Below, one piece after another: positions 54,201 to 62,309 of a stretch of 64,000 nucleotides of DNA (position 1 is its first letter; each line of letters begins with the position of its first letter). This stretch comes from Geothrix sp. (GTDB taxonomy: Bacteria; Acidobacteriota; Holophagae; Holophagales; Holophagaceae): positions 369,905-433,904 of the forward strand of contig NZ_JAHRYQ010000002.1 in the NCBI RefSeq assembly GCF_020622065.1, in the 5' to 3' direction. Below the pieces are notes generated by a model. That model saw nothing but the letters and a program-made list of their open reading frames with translations, was not told the origin of the DNA and searched no databases. A program made the position numbers and the translations under genes.

Positions 54201-54355
54201 TCGGTGCCGAGGGTGACCGTGGGGGCCGTGAGGTCTGGTAGCACATCCACCGGCATCCGGGTGGCCGTCCAGCCACCCCAGAGCAGCATGAGGACCGCCG
54301 CCAGAAGGACGAAGTAGCGCTGGTTGAGTGAGGCTCGGATGATGCGATCGATCAT
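51236..54355 (-). CDS. Heavy-metal RND efflux pump, operon B
   Basis: 1039 residues from ATG 54355 (GGAGCCCGTC upstream). The full RND layout begins MIDRIIRASLNQRYFVLLAA, with MPVDVLPDLTAPTVTLGTEA after the first span. The proton-relay helix reads MALAIGDLVDDAIVDVEN, a subtype different from operon A's pump (VDAAVIMVEN). The two pumps are thus not recent duplicates and may differ in substrate. It is the last gene of operon B. Confidence 0.92.
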   Translation of the reverse strand: MIDRIIRASLNQRYFVLLAAVLMLLWGGWTATRMPVDVLPDLTAPTVTLGTEAHGMAPQEVERLITQPVESSMLGAAGVRRVRSTSHVGLSLVHVEFDWDVPILQARQVVSERLQTAMASLPPGTPNPVMLPISSIMGEIMFVALESDTVSPMEVRAQADWEVRRRLLAVPGISQVIPIGGEVRQYQVLLKTDRLLATRLTAEEVAEAVKKAGESSSAGFLVHGGQEHLIHGIGRLQNAADLEQALVARRDGQAIRLRDIAEIKVGPALKRGEGSHNAKPAVILAIQKQPGANTLELTQRLDKVMDEIQTTLPQGVKLEKQIFRQANFIQIAIRNVVDALRDGTILVLLIVGLFLAHKRATIITAVAVPLSLVAAILALRAFGASLNTMTLGGMALAIGDLVDDAIVDVENVLRRLRENAAKPHDHRKPFLQVIYKASMEIRSSIVYATAIIVVVFTPIFFLSGVEGRLLQPLGIAFTVALGASLLVALTVTPAMCAWLLPHDLEDKHSHEGRVVTWVKARYTPILDWALSRWRVLVGLGAAGLVAATVSLFFAGRSFMPEFNEGSLNVTFVCLPGTPLEVSDRLGRQAEEIMLKHPEVVAIARRTGRAELDEHGQDIFGAEIEVGLKMKDRSKEELLTALRKSLSAIPGVYISLGQPISHRVDHILSGSRAAIAVKVFGPDRLELRRLAQEVKKEMAQVEGVVDLAMEAEADLPQLAVKPDRAALSAAGLSTQDFSHALELTFAGEVVTQVREGNRAFDVLVRMEPSVNLDAERMKSVLVATPSGPVSLSQLATVDFERAPAFIPREDNQRKLAVTCNVGGRDLFGVVTDIQARIKGRVKLPQGYQISYGGQFESGAGAAQTLTLLGLGAVVVVFGLLFLALKTVRDAALVMINLPLAWMGGVIGLWASGGVMSVATLIGFITLFGIATRNGIMLVTHIHHLHDEGIHGADAIRRAALERLSPILMTALTAGLALVPIILRRHAPGSEIQAPMAFVILFGLISSTALNMLVVPSLYLRFGSKKGHHKIEEIGYSDSAT

Positions 54356-54365
54356 GACGGGCTCC

Positions 54366-55922
54366 TCAGTGTGCGTGGCCGTGCTCGGGCACCTTGCCCG
54401 AGCTTGCCGCGAGGCGCACGAGGTGGGCACCTGTCGTTACCACCCACTCGTCCTTCTGCACGCCGGTCAGGATCTGTACCCAGTCTCCGTCCCGGGCGCC
54501 GACCTTCACGAGGCGGCGCTCGAATCTCTCGCCGCCTGCCTGGACATAAACCACCGCCAGACCATCCTCGTCCTGGACAGCCGAGGCGGGCACGGCCATG
54601 GCCTGGGCGATGTTGCCCGTGCGCACGAAGGCCTTGCCGGAGGCTCCTACTTTGAGAGTGCCGGAGGGGTTCCCGAACTCCATCACGAAGGGCACCGTCC
54701 GGCGCTCGGGATGGATCGCTCCGCCCTGTCCGAGAACTTTCGCGCCACTGCCGGGTTCAAGCACCACCGGCTGCTGGCCGGGGGCCTGGAACCAAACGCT
54801 GGCGACCTTGGCCAGACGGCCGGATTGAGCCTCAGGCACCTGCACCTCTAGGCGGAGCCTTCTTGTATCCACGATGTGGAAGAGTTCCTGACCTTCGGCC
54901 ACCTGGACGCCAGGACCGCCGTTCACGGTGCTGACGATGCCGGACACGGGAGCCGTCAGGGCCAGGGCCATGCCGCCCTTGCCCGTGGTGACCTCATCCT
55001 TGCGGGCCTGGGCGACCTTGAACTCGGCCTCGGCGAGGGCCTCCTCGCGGGCCGCCTCCTCGACCCGGCGACGGGGCACGGCGTCCTGCTCTAACAGGCC
55101 CTTCAGGCGCGTGTGGTTGGCCTTGGCCTGGTCGAGGCGCAGCTTCGCCCGCTCGAAGTCGAGCTGGACGCTGCCGAGGGACATGTCGGCCCCGGCCTTG
55201 GGCACCAGTCCGCCGAGCCGCTGCCCCTGCTTTACCATCTGCCCGATGCTGGGGAAACCGCTGCCTTCGAGGCGTCCCGCTACAGGCGCCAAGACACGGC
55301 CCTCACCGCCAGGAACCGCCAGCACCGAGGCGTAGGCCTCGAAGCCATCGGAGAGGGGACGCTGCTGGGAGCGGGTGATTCCGAAGGGAACATTCCACTG
55401 CTGTTCCTTGAGGAAAGCGATGCCACCGGAAACTTCAGGAACCTCCGCCTTCATGGAGGAGGCGATGTCGGGATAGACCGTGTGCTTGCCCAGATCGAAG
55501 GTGGCTTGGCCCTTGGGGCCCTTCCAGATCAGCTTCACATTCACATCCCCAGCCGCACTGGGTTTGGGTGCCAAACGGAAGATGCCCGGCGTGGAAGAGA
55601 GTTCTCCGGTATTCCGCTGCTCTCCGCCCGCCCCCGTGAGAATGGCTTCCACGGTGCCTTCGTTCACGGCTTGGTAGCCGTCCAGTCGGGTCAGATGTAC
55701 GCCGAATTTGGATTCCTCGCCCTTCACGAGGGCCACATATTCCACGTACAGCTGCACGCCGTCCGCATAAACCGTCGGGGCGAAGGAGGGGCGCTCTGAA
55801 GCTTCGTGGGCGTGTCCCGCCGCCGTTCCGTGGCCGTGTTCAGCCTCTTTCTTGTCGCAGCCGAGGCTGAAGGTCAGACCCACGGCGAGGCAGAGGGTCA
55901 GGGTGGAAGTCGTTCGGATCAT
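54366..55922 (-). CDS. RND adaptor lipoprotein with extra N-terminal domain, operon B
   Basis: 518 residues, about 140 longer than operon A's adaptor. Lipobox FSLGCDKK lies near residue 22, then a His-rich patch (AEHGHGTAAGHAHE). An additional beta domain (~45-165; YVEYVALVKGEESKFGVHLT) of the kind often fused to Czc-type adaptors is followed by the usual lipoyl, hairpin and barrel domains. The C-terminus is PEHGHAH. The His patches at both ends suggest metal capture. It overlaps the OMF gene by ATGA. Confidence 0.9.
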   Translation of the reverse strand: MIRTTSTLTLCLAVGLTFSLGCDKKEAEHGHGTAAGHAHEASERPSFAPTVYADGVQLYVEYVALVKGEESKFGVHLTRLDGYQAVNEGTVEAILTGAGGEQRNTGELSSTPGIFRLAPKPSAAGDVNVKLIWKGPKGQATFDLGKHTVYPDIASSMKAEVPEVSGGIAFLKEQQWNVPFGITRSQQRPLSDGFEAYASVLAVPGGEGRVLAPVAGRLEGSGFPSIGQMVKQGQRLGGLVPKAGADMSLGSVQLDFERAKLRLDQAKANHTRLKGLLEQDAVPRRRVEEAAREEALAEAEFKVAQARKDEVTTGKGGMALALTAPVSGIVSTVNGGPGVQVAEGQELFHIVDTRRLRLEVQVPEAQSGRLAKVASVWFQAPGQQPVVLEPGSGAKVLGQGGAIHPERRTVPFVMEFGNPSGTLKVGASGKAFVRTGNIAQAMAVPASAVQDEDGLAVVYVQAGGERFERRLVKVGARDGDWVQILTGVQKDEWVVTTGAHLVRLAASSGKVPEHGHAH

Positions 55923-57142
55923 GGGTTCACCTTTCCAAGCAGACGATCAAGGGCGATGCAGGCGCGGCGAGCACGCTGGGCCTGGTCGAGAGCCGCCAGT
56001 TCGGCCTCCAGCAAGCTGCGGGCCCCGTCCAGGCGGGCGAGGAGGTCCATCTCTCCCGCCCTGAAGGCGGCTTCAAGGGCGGTCTCCACCTTGGCGGGGT
56101 CCTGGAGGGCCTCCTGGGACATGTGCTCGGCGGAGGCTCGAAGCAGGGTGGCTTCCTGCCACGCACTCCGCAGATCGGACGTTTCTTGTTCCCGCTGGAG
56201 CTTGGCCTGAGCGGCGGCGGCTCGGGCTTCGGCCTCGGCTTTCATCTGGTTGCCCTTCACACGGCTGGGTATGGGCAGGGCGATGCCGAGGGACAGCACG
56301 GAGCCGTTGCCTGACAGTCCGTTTTCCTGCCATCGCTTCACGCCCACGCCGACTTGGAGGTCGGGCATCCAGCGGCGGGCCGCCTTGGCGTCTGCCTGGG
56401 CGGCGGCTTCCGTGGCCCGCGTCATCGTCGCGCCGGGACCGGCCTGCTGACGGTCCAGGAGTTGCTCAAGGGGTTCCGGGGCAACAGGCAACAGGGTGCC
56501 CTGAAGCTCGGCGGCCTTTTCCCCAAGCATCACGGCGAGCTGCGCCTCGGCACGGCCCAGCGCGGCCTGTTCTTGAGCCTGTCGGCTCTTGAAGATCTCC
56601 ATCTCTCGGCGAACCCGGCTCCGGTCCAGGCCGGACATTTCTCCCGCCGTGTGAAGGCGATCCACCTGCTCCTGGACCTTCCCGAGCCGAGTCAGGGCGC
56701 GATCGAGACGGGACACCCGCTCCCGTGCAGCCACTACCTCGAAGAAGGCCCCCCGCACCTGGGCTACGACACCCGCCGTGCGGACCCCACTCTCGGCCTT
56801 GCCTGCCTCTTCGCGCTTCAGGGCGGCTTCACGCTTGGCCATCCAGCGACCTGAGACATCCATGCTCTGGGTGAGGAGGATCGTGTCCTCCCGCCTATTG
56901 GGCAGGGGCCCCGTGAATCGTTGCCGATCCCATCCCAGACCAGGAGCCAGCCAAGTGCGGGCCTCCATGGCCGCGCCCTCACCTTGCCTGGAAGAGAGCT
57001 GGGTGATGGCCTGCCACTCGGGACGCGCCAGGGCACGACTCACGGCATCCGCCTCCGTCAGCCCCTGAGCCGCCAGAGGTGAGCAGGCCAGGAGAGTCCA
57101 CAAACACCGAGCGGGTATCGGATTTTTTAGCGCGCTTCGCAT
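55919..57142 (-). CDS. Outer-membrane efflux protein (CzcC-like), operon B
   Basis: 407 residues from ATG 57142. A signal peptide (ARCLWTLLACSPLAAQG) and the TolC-type duplicated helical hairpins are present (RALARPEWQAITQLSSRQGE; AEARAAAAQAKLQREQETSD). It starts 22 bp after the M56 protease stop, placing it in the regulatory operon. Confidence 0.88.
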   Translation of the reverse strand: MRSALKNPIPARCLWTLLACSPLAAQGLTEADAVSRALARPEWQAITQLSSRQGEGAAMEARTWLAPGLGWDRQRFTGPLPNRREDTILLTQSMDVSGRWMAKREAALKREEAGKAESGVRTAGVVAQVRGAFFEVVAARERVSRLDRALTRLGKVQEQVDRLHTAGEMSGLDRSRVRREMEIFKSRQAQEQAALGRAEAQLAVMLGEKAAELQGTLLPVAPEPLEQLLDRQQAGPGATMTRATEAAAQADAKAARRWMPDLQVGVGVKRWQENGLSGNGSVLSLGIALPIPSRVKGNQMKAEAEARAAAAQAKLQREQETSDLRSAWQEATLLRASAEHMSQEALQDPAKVETALEAAFRAGEMDLLARLDGARSLLEAELAALDQAQRARRACIALDRLLGKVNP

Positions 57143-57164
57143 AGGCAAGTCCTTAAGGTGGCAG

Positions 57165-58124
57165 TCAGAAAAGCAGCCAGCCCAGCAGTGTCTCCGCCAT
57201 GTGATGGACGGGGTCTGCGGCAAGCAGCAGCAAGGAGGCAAGCCAGAGGGCCTTCATCCACTGGGGCCGCGGCGGATAGGGATCGCCCAGGAGGGCTCGG
57301 ACGCGCCGACTCAAGTGTGAACCGGTGGCGCCCACCACACCTTCAGGCTGGAGGCAGCCAAGACGCTGCATTCGGAGCAGCACCTCCGCCACACGGTCGG
57401 GGGTCACACTGCCCCGTATGGCCCGGCGGTCGCATGCTTCCTCGCACGCGAGGGAGAAATCCTCCAGCAGGAGGACCCGACTGCTTTTCGCCATCGCCAG
57501 GGCGAGAGCTTCCAGGATCACCCGCCACAGGGTGTCCCGGCGATGGGCGTGACCCTCCTCGTGGCGGAGCACAATATCTAGGTCCTCAAGCGGGAGGCCC
57601 GCCAGGACCGCGTCCGAGACGACCGTTTGGGGGCGGATAAACCCGGCCGTGAAGGCCATGGGGTGCTGTGTCGGAAGCACCTGGAGGGCGCCCTGGCGTC
57701 GGCTCACTCGCATCAGGTTGAGCACGACGCGGTGGGCCTTGAAGACCCGGATCACCAGACGCCCCCAGAGAAGTGTTCCGCCCAGCCCGAGCAGCGCCAC
57801 ACTGCCCCACAGAGGCCCGGAGGGCATCCAGCGTCCATGCACGAGGCACAGGTGGGGATGGTGGTCATGGGGGAGGCAGTGGTCCTCGATCAGGCCAGGG
57901 ATGGTCACGAAGGAGGGGAGAAAAGCCATGATCAGGACGGCAACGGCCAGCAACCAGGGCAACAGTGCGATGAGGGTGATGACTCGGGAGCGGTCCTCGG
58001 GCGCGAGGCGATCCAGTCGAGGTCGCACCAGACGATAAAACGGTCCATTCAAGCGAGAGCCTGCAATGGCCGTCGCCCCTACGAGGACGCCGCTGGCGAG
58101 GACCAGGCCGGGGGCGTGCATCAC
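57165..58124 (-). CDS. M56 (BlaR1-like) membrane metalloprotease with His/Cys-rich loop
   Basis: 319 residues with four or more membrane spans. The zinc-protease motif HEEGH lies at residues 188-192, with the downstream EEACDRRAI typical of M56. Between spans 2 and 3 (residues ~81-96) is a loop with Cys83, His86, His88, His89, His91, Cys93 and His96. This is a metal-ligand cluster not needed for beta-lactam sensing, and there is no C-terminal penicillin-binding domain. It probably senses metal and cleaves or inactivates the BlaI-like repressor, whose gene overlaps it. Confidence 0.85.
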   Translation of the reverse strand: MMHAPGLVLASGVLVGATAIAGSRLNGPFYRLVRPRLDRLAPEDRSRVITLIALLPWLLAVAVLIMAFLPSFVTIPGLIEDHCLPHDHHPHLCLVHGRWMPSGPLWGSVALLGLGGTLLWGRLVIRVFKAHRVVLNLMRVSRRQGALQVLPTQHPMAFTAGFIRPQTVVSDAVLAGLPLEDLDIVLRHEEGHAHRRDTLWRVILEALALAMAKSSRVLLLEDFSLACEEACDRRAIRGSVTPDRVAEVLLRMQRLGCLQPEGVVGATGSHLSRRVRALLGDPYPPRPQWMKALWLASLLLLAADPVHHMAETLLGWLLF

Positions 58125-58522
58125 CGGTCCTGCTGCCGCGCCCGGTGGCTCAGGAGCATATGTTCGAGTTCATCGAGCACGCTGGGGTCCTGCTCGACGG
58201 CAAGATCCACGAAGGCAGCCAGGGTCGGCAGGGGCTCGGAAGCCCGCACCCGCTGCAAGGTCTCGTCGATCAGTCGGGCCGCGAGGGCCTCACGGGATAA
58301 TCGGGGGCGATAGACATAGGCATGGCTCTGCTTCTCGCGCTCCAGGATATCCTTGCGGAAGAGCCGTTCGAGGGCAGACTGCACCGTATTGGGATGGTTC
58401 TCACGCTCACCGCTCAGGGCCGCGTGGACGGCCCGGACATCCCCGCTGCCCAGCTTCCAGAGCTGTTCCAGGACCTGCATTTCCAGGTCGCCCAAGGTGA
58501 GTGAGGAGGAAGGCTGGGACAT
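58121..58522 (-). CDS. BlaI/MecI/CopY-type repressor
   Basis: 133 residues. The winged-helix domain LTLGDLEMQVLEQLWKLGSG then NTVQSALERLFRKDILEREK is typical of Penicillinase_R repressors, including copper-sensing CopY. The C-terminal helices serve dimerisation, and no CxC metal site is visible. It leads operon B, so the RND pump appears to be controlled by a BlaI-M56 pair. Confidence 0.88.
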   Translation of the reverse strand: MSQPSSSLTLGDLEMQVLEQLWKLGSGDVRAVHAALSGERENHPNTVQSALERLFRKDILEREKQSHAYVYRPRLSREALAARLIDETLQRVRASEPLPTLAAFVDLAVEQDPSVLDELEHMLLSHRARQQDR

Positions 58523-58589
58523 GGTTCAAGACACCGACCCAACCAGGGTAACCTAAAAACCGACAGCCAATCGGATTTTGATTGTCGCC

Positions 58590-59546
58590 ATGCAGAAAAA
58601 GGTTTCCATGCCCAACCACGAGCCCACCACGACCCACACGCACGACTTCGATACAGGCAATCTGGCCGGTGAGAAGGGCACCCGCCTCGTCATGTGGATC
58701 ACCCTCGCCACCATGGCTGTGGAGATCGTGGCGGGGTGGTGGTTCAACTCCATGGCCCTGCTCGCAGACGGCTGGCACATGAGTTCTCACGCCGTGGCCA
58801 TCGGGCTCAGTGCGTTCGCCTATGCCATGGCCCGTCGCCACGCCCAGGACCGCCGCTTCGCTTTCGGAACCTGGAAGATCGAAATCCTGGGCGGCTTCGC
58901 GTCGGCGCTCTTCCTGATTTGCGTGGCCGTGCTCATGGTCGTCGGCAGCGTCGAACGCATCCTGGCGCCCAAGCCCATTGCGTACAAGGAGGCCATCATT
59001 GTGGCCATCCTCGGCCTCCTGGTGAACCTCGGCTGTGCTTTGATCCTGGGGAAGTCTCACGACCACGATCATGGCCATAGCCACGATCACCATGATCACG
59101 ACGAGGGTCACCACCATCACGACCTGAACCTGCGATCCGCCTACCTGCATGTCCTGGCGGATGCGGCCACCTCGGTTTGCGCGATCCTGGCCCTGGTCGG
59201 TGGCCTGATATTCCATTGGAACTGGCTCGATCCCGTCATGGGCCTGGCAGGTGCCGCCCTCGTCGCCATCTGGGCCAAAGGCCTGCTGCGAGATACGTCA
59301 CGGGTGCTGCTGGACGCCGAGAATGATCACCCGGTGGCGGACGAGATTCGAGAAGTCATAGCAGCGCACCCAGAATGGGGCGCCGAGATCCGCATCGCCG
59401 ATCTGCATGTCTGGCGCGTCGGGAAGGGACGATTCGCCTGCATCTTGGCACTGGATAAGACTGCTCCAGGTTTGTCTGTGCAATCCGTGCATGAGGCCCT
59501 GTCCATTCACGAGGAGATCGTGCATCTCTCTGTCGAATTGCGGTGA
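58590..59546 (+). CDS. dmeF: CDF-family divalent-metal exporter, DmeF-like
   Basis: 318 residues from ATG 58590 (58608 is an alternative). The N-terminus HTHDFDTGNLAGEKGTRLVM and the helix LLADGWHMSSHA are DmeF-like. A long His/Asp-rich loop between spans 4 and 5 has more than a dozen His in ~22 residues. Transport-site residues are visible in span 2 (D..H) and span 5 (HVLADAATS). Six spans and a C-terminal cytoplasmic domain follow. It moves Co/Ni/Zn-type ions from cytoplasm to periplasm and is divergent from the BlaI gene. Confidence 0.9.
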   Translation: MQKKVSMPNHEPTTTHTHDFDTGNLAGEKGTRLVMWITLATMAVEIVAGWWFNSMALLADGWHMSSHAVAIGLSAFAYAMARRHAQDRRFAFGTWKIEILGGFASALFLICVAVLMVVGSVERILAPKPIAYKEAIIVAILGLLVNLGCALILGKSHDHDHGHSHDHHDHDEGHHHHDLNLRSAYLHVLADAATSVCAILALVGGLIFHWNWLDPVMGLAGAALVAIWAKGLLRDTSRVLLDAENDHPVADEIREVIAAHPEWGAEIRIADLHVWRVGKGRFACILALDKTAPGLSVQSVHEALSIHEEIVHLSVELR

Positions 59547-59625
59547 TCAAATTCAACCAGAAGTGGTCGGAATTCACTGGTCATCGAGATTTCTTCTGCG
59601 AAGCTCTGGCTGCACACGGGAATGT

Positions 59626-59975
59626 GCTCAGGTGAACCAGCCCTTGCCCGAAGCGAAAGTGGCGGCGGTCGAAGCCCTCGCCACCGAGCACGGCTAGGTG
59701 GCCATGGTCGGCGATGGCGTGAACGATGCGCCTGCCATGGCCCGAGTCACCCTCGGCATCGTCATGGCACCATGCACAGCGACGCCGGCATCGAGACCGC
59801 CGACGCGTGATTCGTCAGAACATCTCCTTCGCCTTGACGGTTAAGGGGGTCTTCGTGCTGCTGACCTTGATCGGTCACGCTTCCATGTGGTCCGCCATCG
59901 CCGCGGACATGGGTGCGTCCTGGTTTGTCATTTTCAATGGGCTTCGGCTCCTGCAAAACTGGAGGCCCGCTTCCA
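59626..59975 (+). pseudogene. C-terminal fragment of a metal P-type ATPase
   Basis: Pieces in shifting frames match the tail of the intact ATPase at 41681: KVAAVEALATEHG, a stop, then MVGDGVNDAPAMAR (hinge motif), then RQNISFALTVKGVFVLLTLI and AADMGASWFVIFNGLRLL. At least two frameshifts and a stop are present, and everything upstream of the hinge is missing. Confidence 0.85.
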
Positions 59976-60324
59976 ACGCTTTACATTCTTCGATGGTGAA
60001 TCAGGATGAGTTCAAACGATCAGGACGAGGAATACCTCGGAAGCCAAGTGGATTTTGCCCTGATTCGCCACATCCTGGACAGGCCGCACGCCGGACCGGA
60101 AAATTAAGAACAGATTAGAATGGACACTGCTATCCGGTGATTCACATCACGGCTCGACCTTCGTGATTTCGAATCACATACCTACACATATGTCGTTTTG
60201 TTTTAGTCAATTAATAGCGCATCGCCACCTTCCAAATTCTCCAGGTCCTTATGTGCCACGGCACAAGGTCTCATTGAAAGAGAAGGCACCTGCCCTAGAC
60301 TTCCCCCTCAAGAGGTGGTGTCCC

Positions 60325-60786
60325 TTGCGTCACTGGTTCCATTACATCGCGATTGCGATTCTGACCCTGGTCGGGCCGGTGGAGGCGGTGCGTACACTGA
60401 CGGGGCCTGCGGTCATGGCGTGCCAGTGCGGTTGCGGAGCGGTTTCCGATGCGGATTGCATGTGTCCCAGCAATCCGATGGCACAGATGCCTCCGATGTC
60501 GCCTGGCTCTCCGGGGACCAGTGGCTCCAACTGCTCGACCCCTAGCACGCCCTGCTCAACGCGAGTGTCGCCTACGCTCGCGAGTCTGAACGAAAAGAAT
60601 CAGGACGAGCCGGACCTGGATTCGGAGCGGAACAGTGAGCCCAAGCCGTGGCCCGGAGATTTCATCGGCCGGATTTCTGTGCTCTCCATGGAGGCAGATG
60701 CGACCGTCCTGACAGACGAACTTCAGGGTACTCCGCGCGGCCGTCCCATTGATGCGCTCGCCAAATTGGCGGTATTCCGGATTTGA
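60325..60786 (+). CDS. Secreted Cys/Met-rich protein heading operon C
   Basis: About 153 residues from a probable TTG at 60325 (AGGTGG upstream). An ATG at 60163 would add 54 residues before the signal peptide and is less likely. The signal peptide (WFHYIAIAILTLVGPVEAV) is followed by MACQCGCGAVSDADCMCPSN then PMAQMPPMSPG, a mix of CxC-type thiols and Met motifs suited to Cu(I) or soft-metal binding. It parallels the Cys-rich protein of operon A in position. No family is recognised. Confidence 0.5.
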   Translation: MRHWFHYIAIAILTLVGPVEAVRTLTGPAVMACQCGCGAVSDADCMCPSNPMAQMPPMSPGSPGTSGSNCSTPSTPCSTRVSPTLASLNEKNQDEPDLDSERNSEPKPWPGDFIGRISVLSMEADATVLTDELQGTPRGRPIDALAKLAVFRI

Positions 60787-60854
60787 AGGGGTAAGTCTGC
60801 CCAGCCGAAAAGCTGATCGGAACTGATTCCACCTTCATTTCACGGAGTTCGACC

Positions 60855-62294
60855 ATGCGCCACTTTGCGCGCCTGGCTTTGAGCCTCATCCCGGTCGTCG
60901 GGTGGGCCCAGCCCCAGGCTTCTTTTAGCACGCCGTCTCCCTTGCCTGGCAGCGTTCAGGTGGCCCAACCGGGAGACCCGCTCCTCAACTCTTTGATCCA
61001 GGAAGTCCTGGACCGCAACCCGGACCTCGTCAAGGCAAGGTCTCTGGTGGATGCCGAAAAGGAGCGCATCCCCCAATCCAAGGCCCTGCCAGATCCCAGC
61101 CTCTCGCTGGGGCTTCAGAACGATGGATTCAAAGGAATCCAGGTCGGGAAGATGGAAACCAGCTACTACCAGGTGATGCTCACGCAGCCACTACCTTGGC
61201 CCGGGAAACGAAATCTCCGTGGAGAGATCACCAGTCTGGGCGTGGATGTATCTCGAACAGCCGCCGACCGTACTCGCCTGAGTTTGATCGCGGATGTGAA
61301 GCGAGCCTATTTCGGCCTCCTCCTGGTTCGTGGGCAGGTGGAGCTGCTGGACCAACAGGCCCTGTTCTGGCAGAAGGCCAGCGACATCACCAAGCTGAGG
61401 TACGAGGTAGGTCAGGGTTCCCAGGCCGACCTCCTGCGCGCCCAGCTTGAGCAGAACCGCATCCGGCAGTCGCGCATCTCGCTCCGATCAGAGGAACAGG
61501 TGCTATTGACGACGCTCAATCGGTTGCGCGGCCTGACCTCTGAGGCGCCCATTCCGACCACAGCGAAACTCCAGGATTTCACCCTCCAGGCCAATGCAGC
61601 GTCGGCCTGGATCGATCGCGCAGAGAAGGAAAGCCCGGAACTGCAAGCGGCCCGACTCGGAATACGTCAGGCGGAACGGAGCCTGGACCTGGCCAAACGG
61701 GACCGCTACCCCGACTTTGCTGTCAGCGCTGGGATCATGCCAAGAGGTGCCCTAGAACCCATGTGGACAGTGGGGTTCTCTATCTCCCTCCCGGTCTGGT
61801 CCAAGCAGAAACAGCAACGCGCCGTGTCCGAACAGGAATTTCGCCGCCGTGCCCAGGGTTCTGATGCGGAGAGTGTCCGCATTCTTCTAGCCCAGCGGAT
61901 TCATGAACGCGCCGCTCAGCTGGATGCCGCCCTGGACACACTGAGGCTGTACCGCGAAGGGCTTCTGGTGCAGAGCGAGTCCAGCTTCCAGGCCAATCTG
62001 GCGCAGTACGAGACCGGGCGCACCCCCTTCATCAGCGTTCTTGAGGCGCTCAACGGCTGGATCTCCGATCGCAGCGGATTCCTCCAGACCTTGGCCCAGG
62101 CGCAGGCAGTCCAAATCGCCCAGGAAGAATTCAACCTTTCCGGGACGCCAGGCATCTCGGCTCAGGGCTTGAATTCAGGTGCCATGGGTGCGGGTGGGAG
62201 CCCCAGCGGCTCGGCCATGCCTTCCTCCTCCTCCAAATCCGGAGCGGCCTCTGCCAGTGGTGGCGAAGGCAGTTCTGCCGCGAAATCCATGTGA
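60855..62294 (+). CDS. cusC: Outer-membrane efflux protein (CusC-like), operon C
   Basis: 479 residues. The signal peptide MRHFARLALSLIPVVGWAQ is followed by duplicated TolC-type hairpins (SYYQVMLTQPLPWPGKRNLR; RADLLRAQLEQ-type coiled coils) and a Gly/Ser-rich C-terminal tail (GAGGSPSGSAMPSSSSKSGA). A fragment of a close relative lies at 35320-35460. It is the tunnel for the CusBA-type pump downstream. Confidence 0.9.
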   Translation: MRHFARLALSLIPVVGWAQPQASFSTPSPLPGSVQVAQPGDPLLNSLIQEVLDRNPDLVKARSLVDAEKERIPQSKALPDPSLSLGLQNDGFKGIQVGKMETSYYQVMLTQPLPWPGKRNLRGEITSLGVDVSRTAADRTRLSLIADVKRAYFGLLLVRGQVELLDQQALFWQKASDITKLRYEVGQGSQADLLRAQLEQNRIRQSRISLRSEEQVLLTTLNRLRGLTSEAPIPTTAKLQDFTLQANAASAWIDRAEKESPELQAARLGIRQAERSLDLAKRDRYPDFAVSAGIMPRGALEPMWTVGFSISLPVWSKQKQQRAVSEQEFRRRAQGSDAESVRILLAQRIHERAAQLDAALDTLRLYREGLLVQSESSFQANLAQYETGRTPFISVLEALNGWISDRSGFLQTLAQAQAVQIAQEEFNLSGTPGISAQGLNSGAMGAGGSPSGSAMPSSSSKSGAASASGGEGSSAAKSM

Positions 62295-62309
62295 ATCGGA
62301 GCCGACCAA

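Noticed and set aside
58523-58589. BlaI operator (TACA-N-TGTA type) in the blaI/CDF spacer
   Set aside because: The spacer has GGTAACC and a CCGACAGCCAATCGG-like repeat but no convincing Bla-box, so I did not call an operator.
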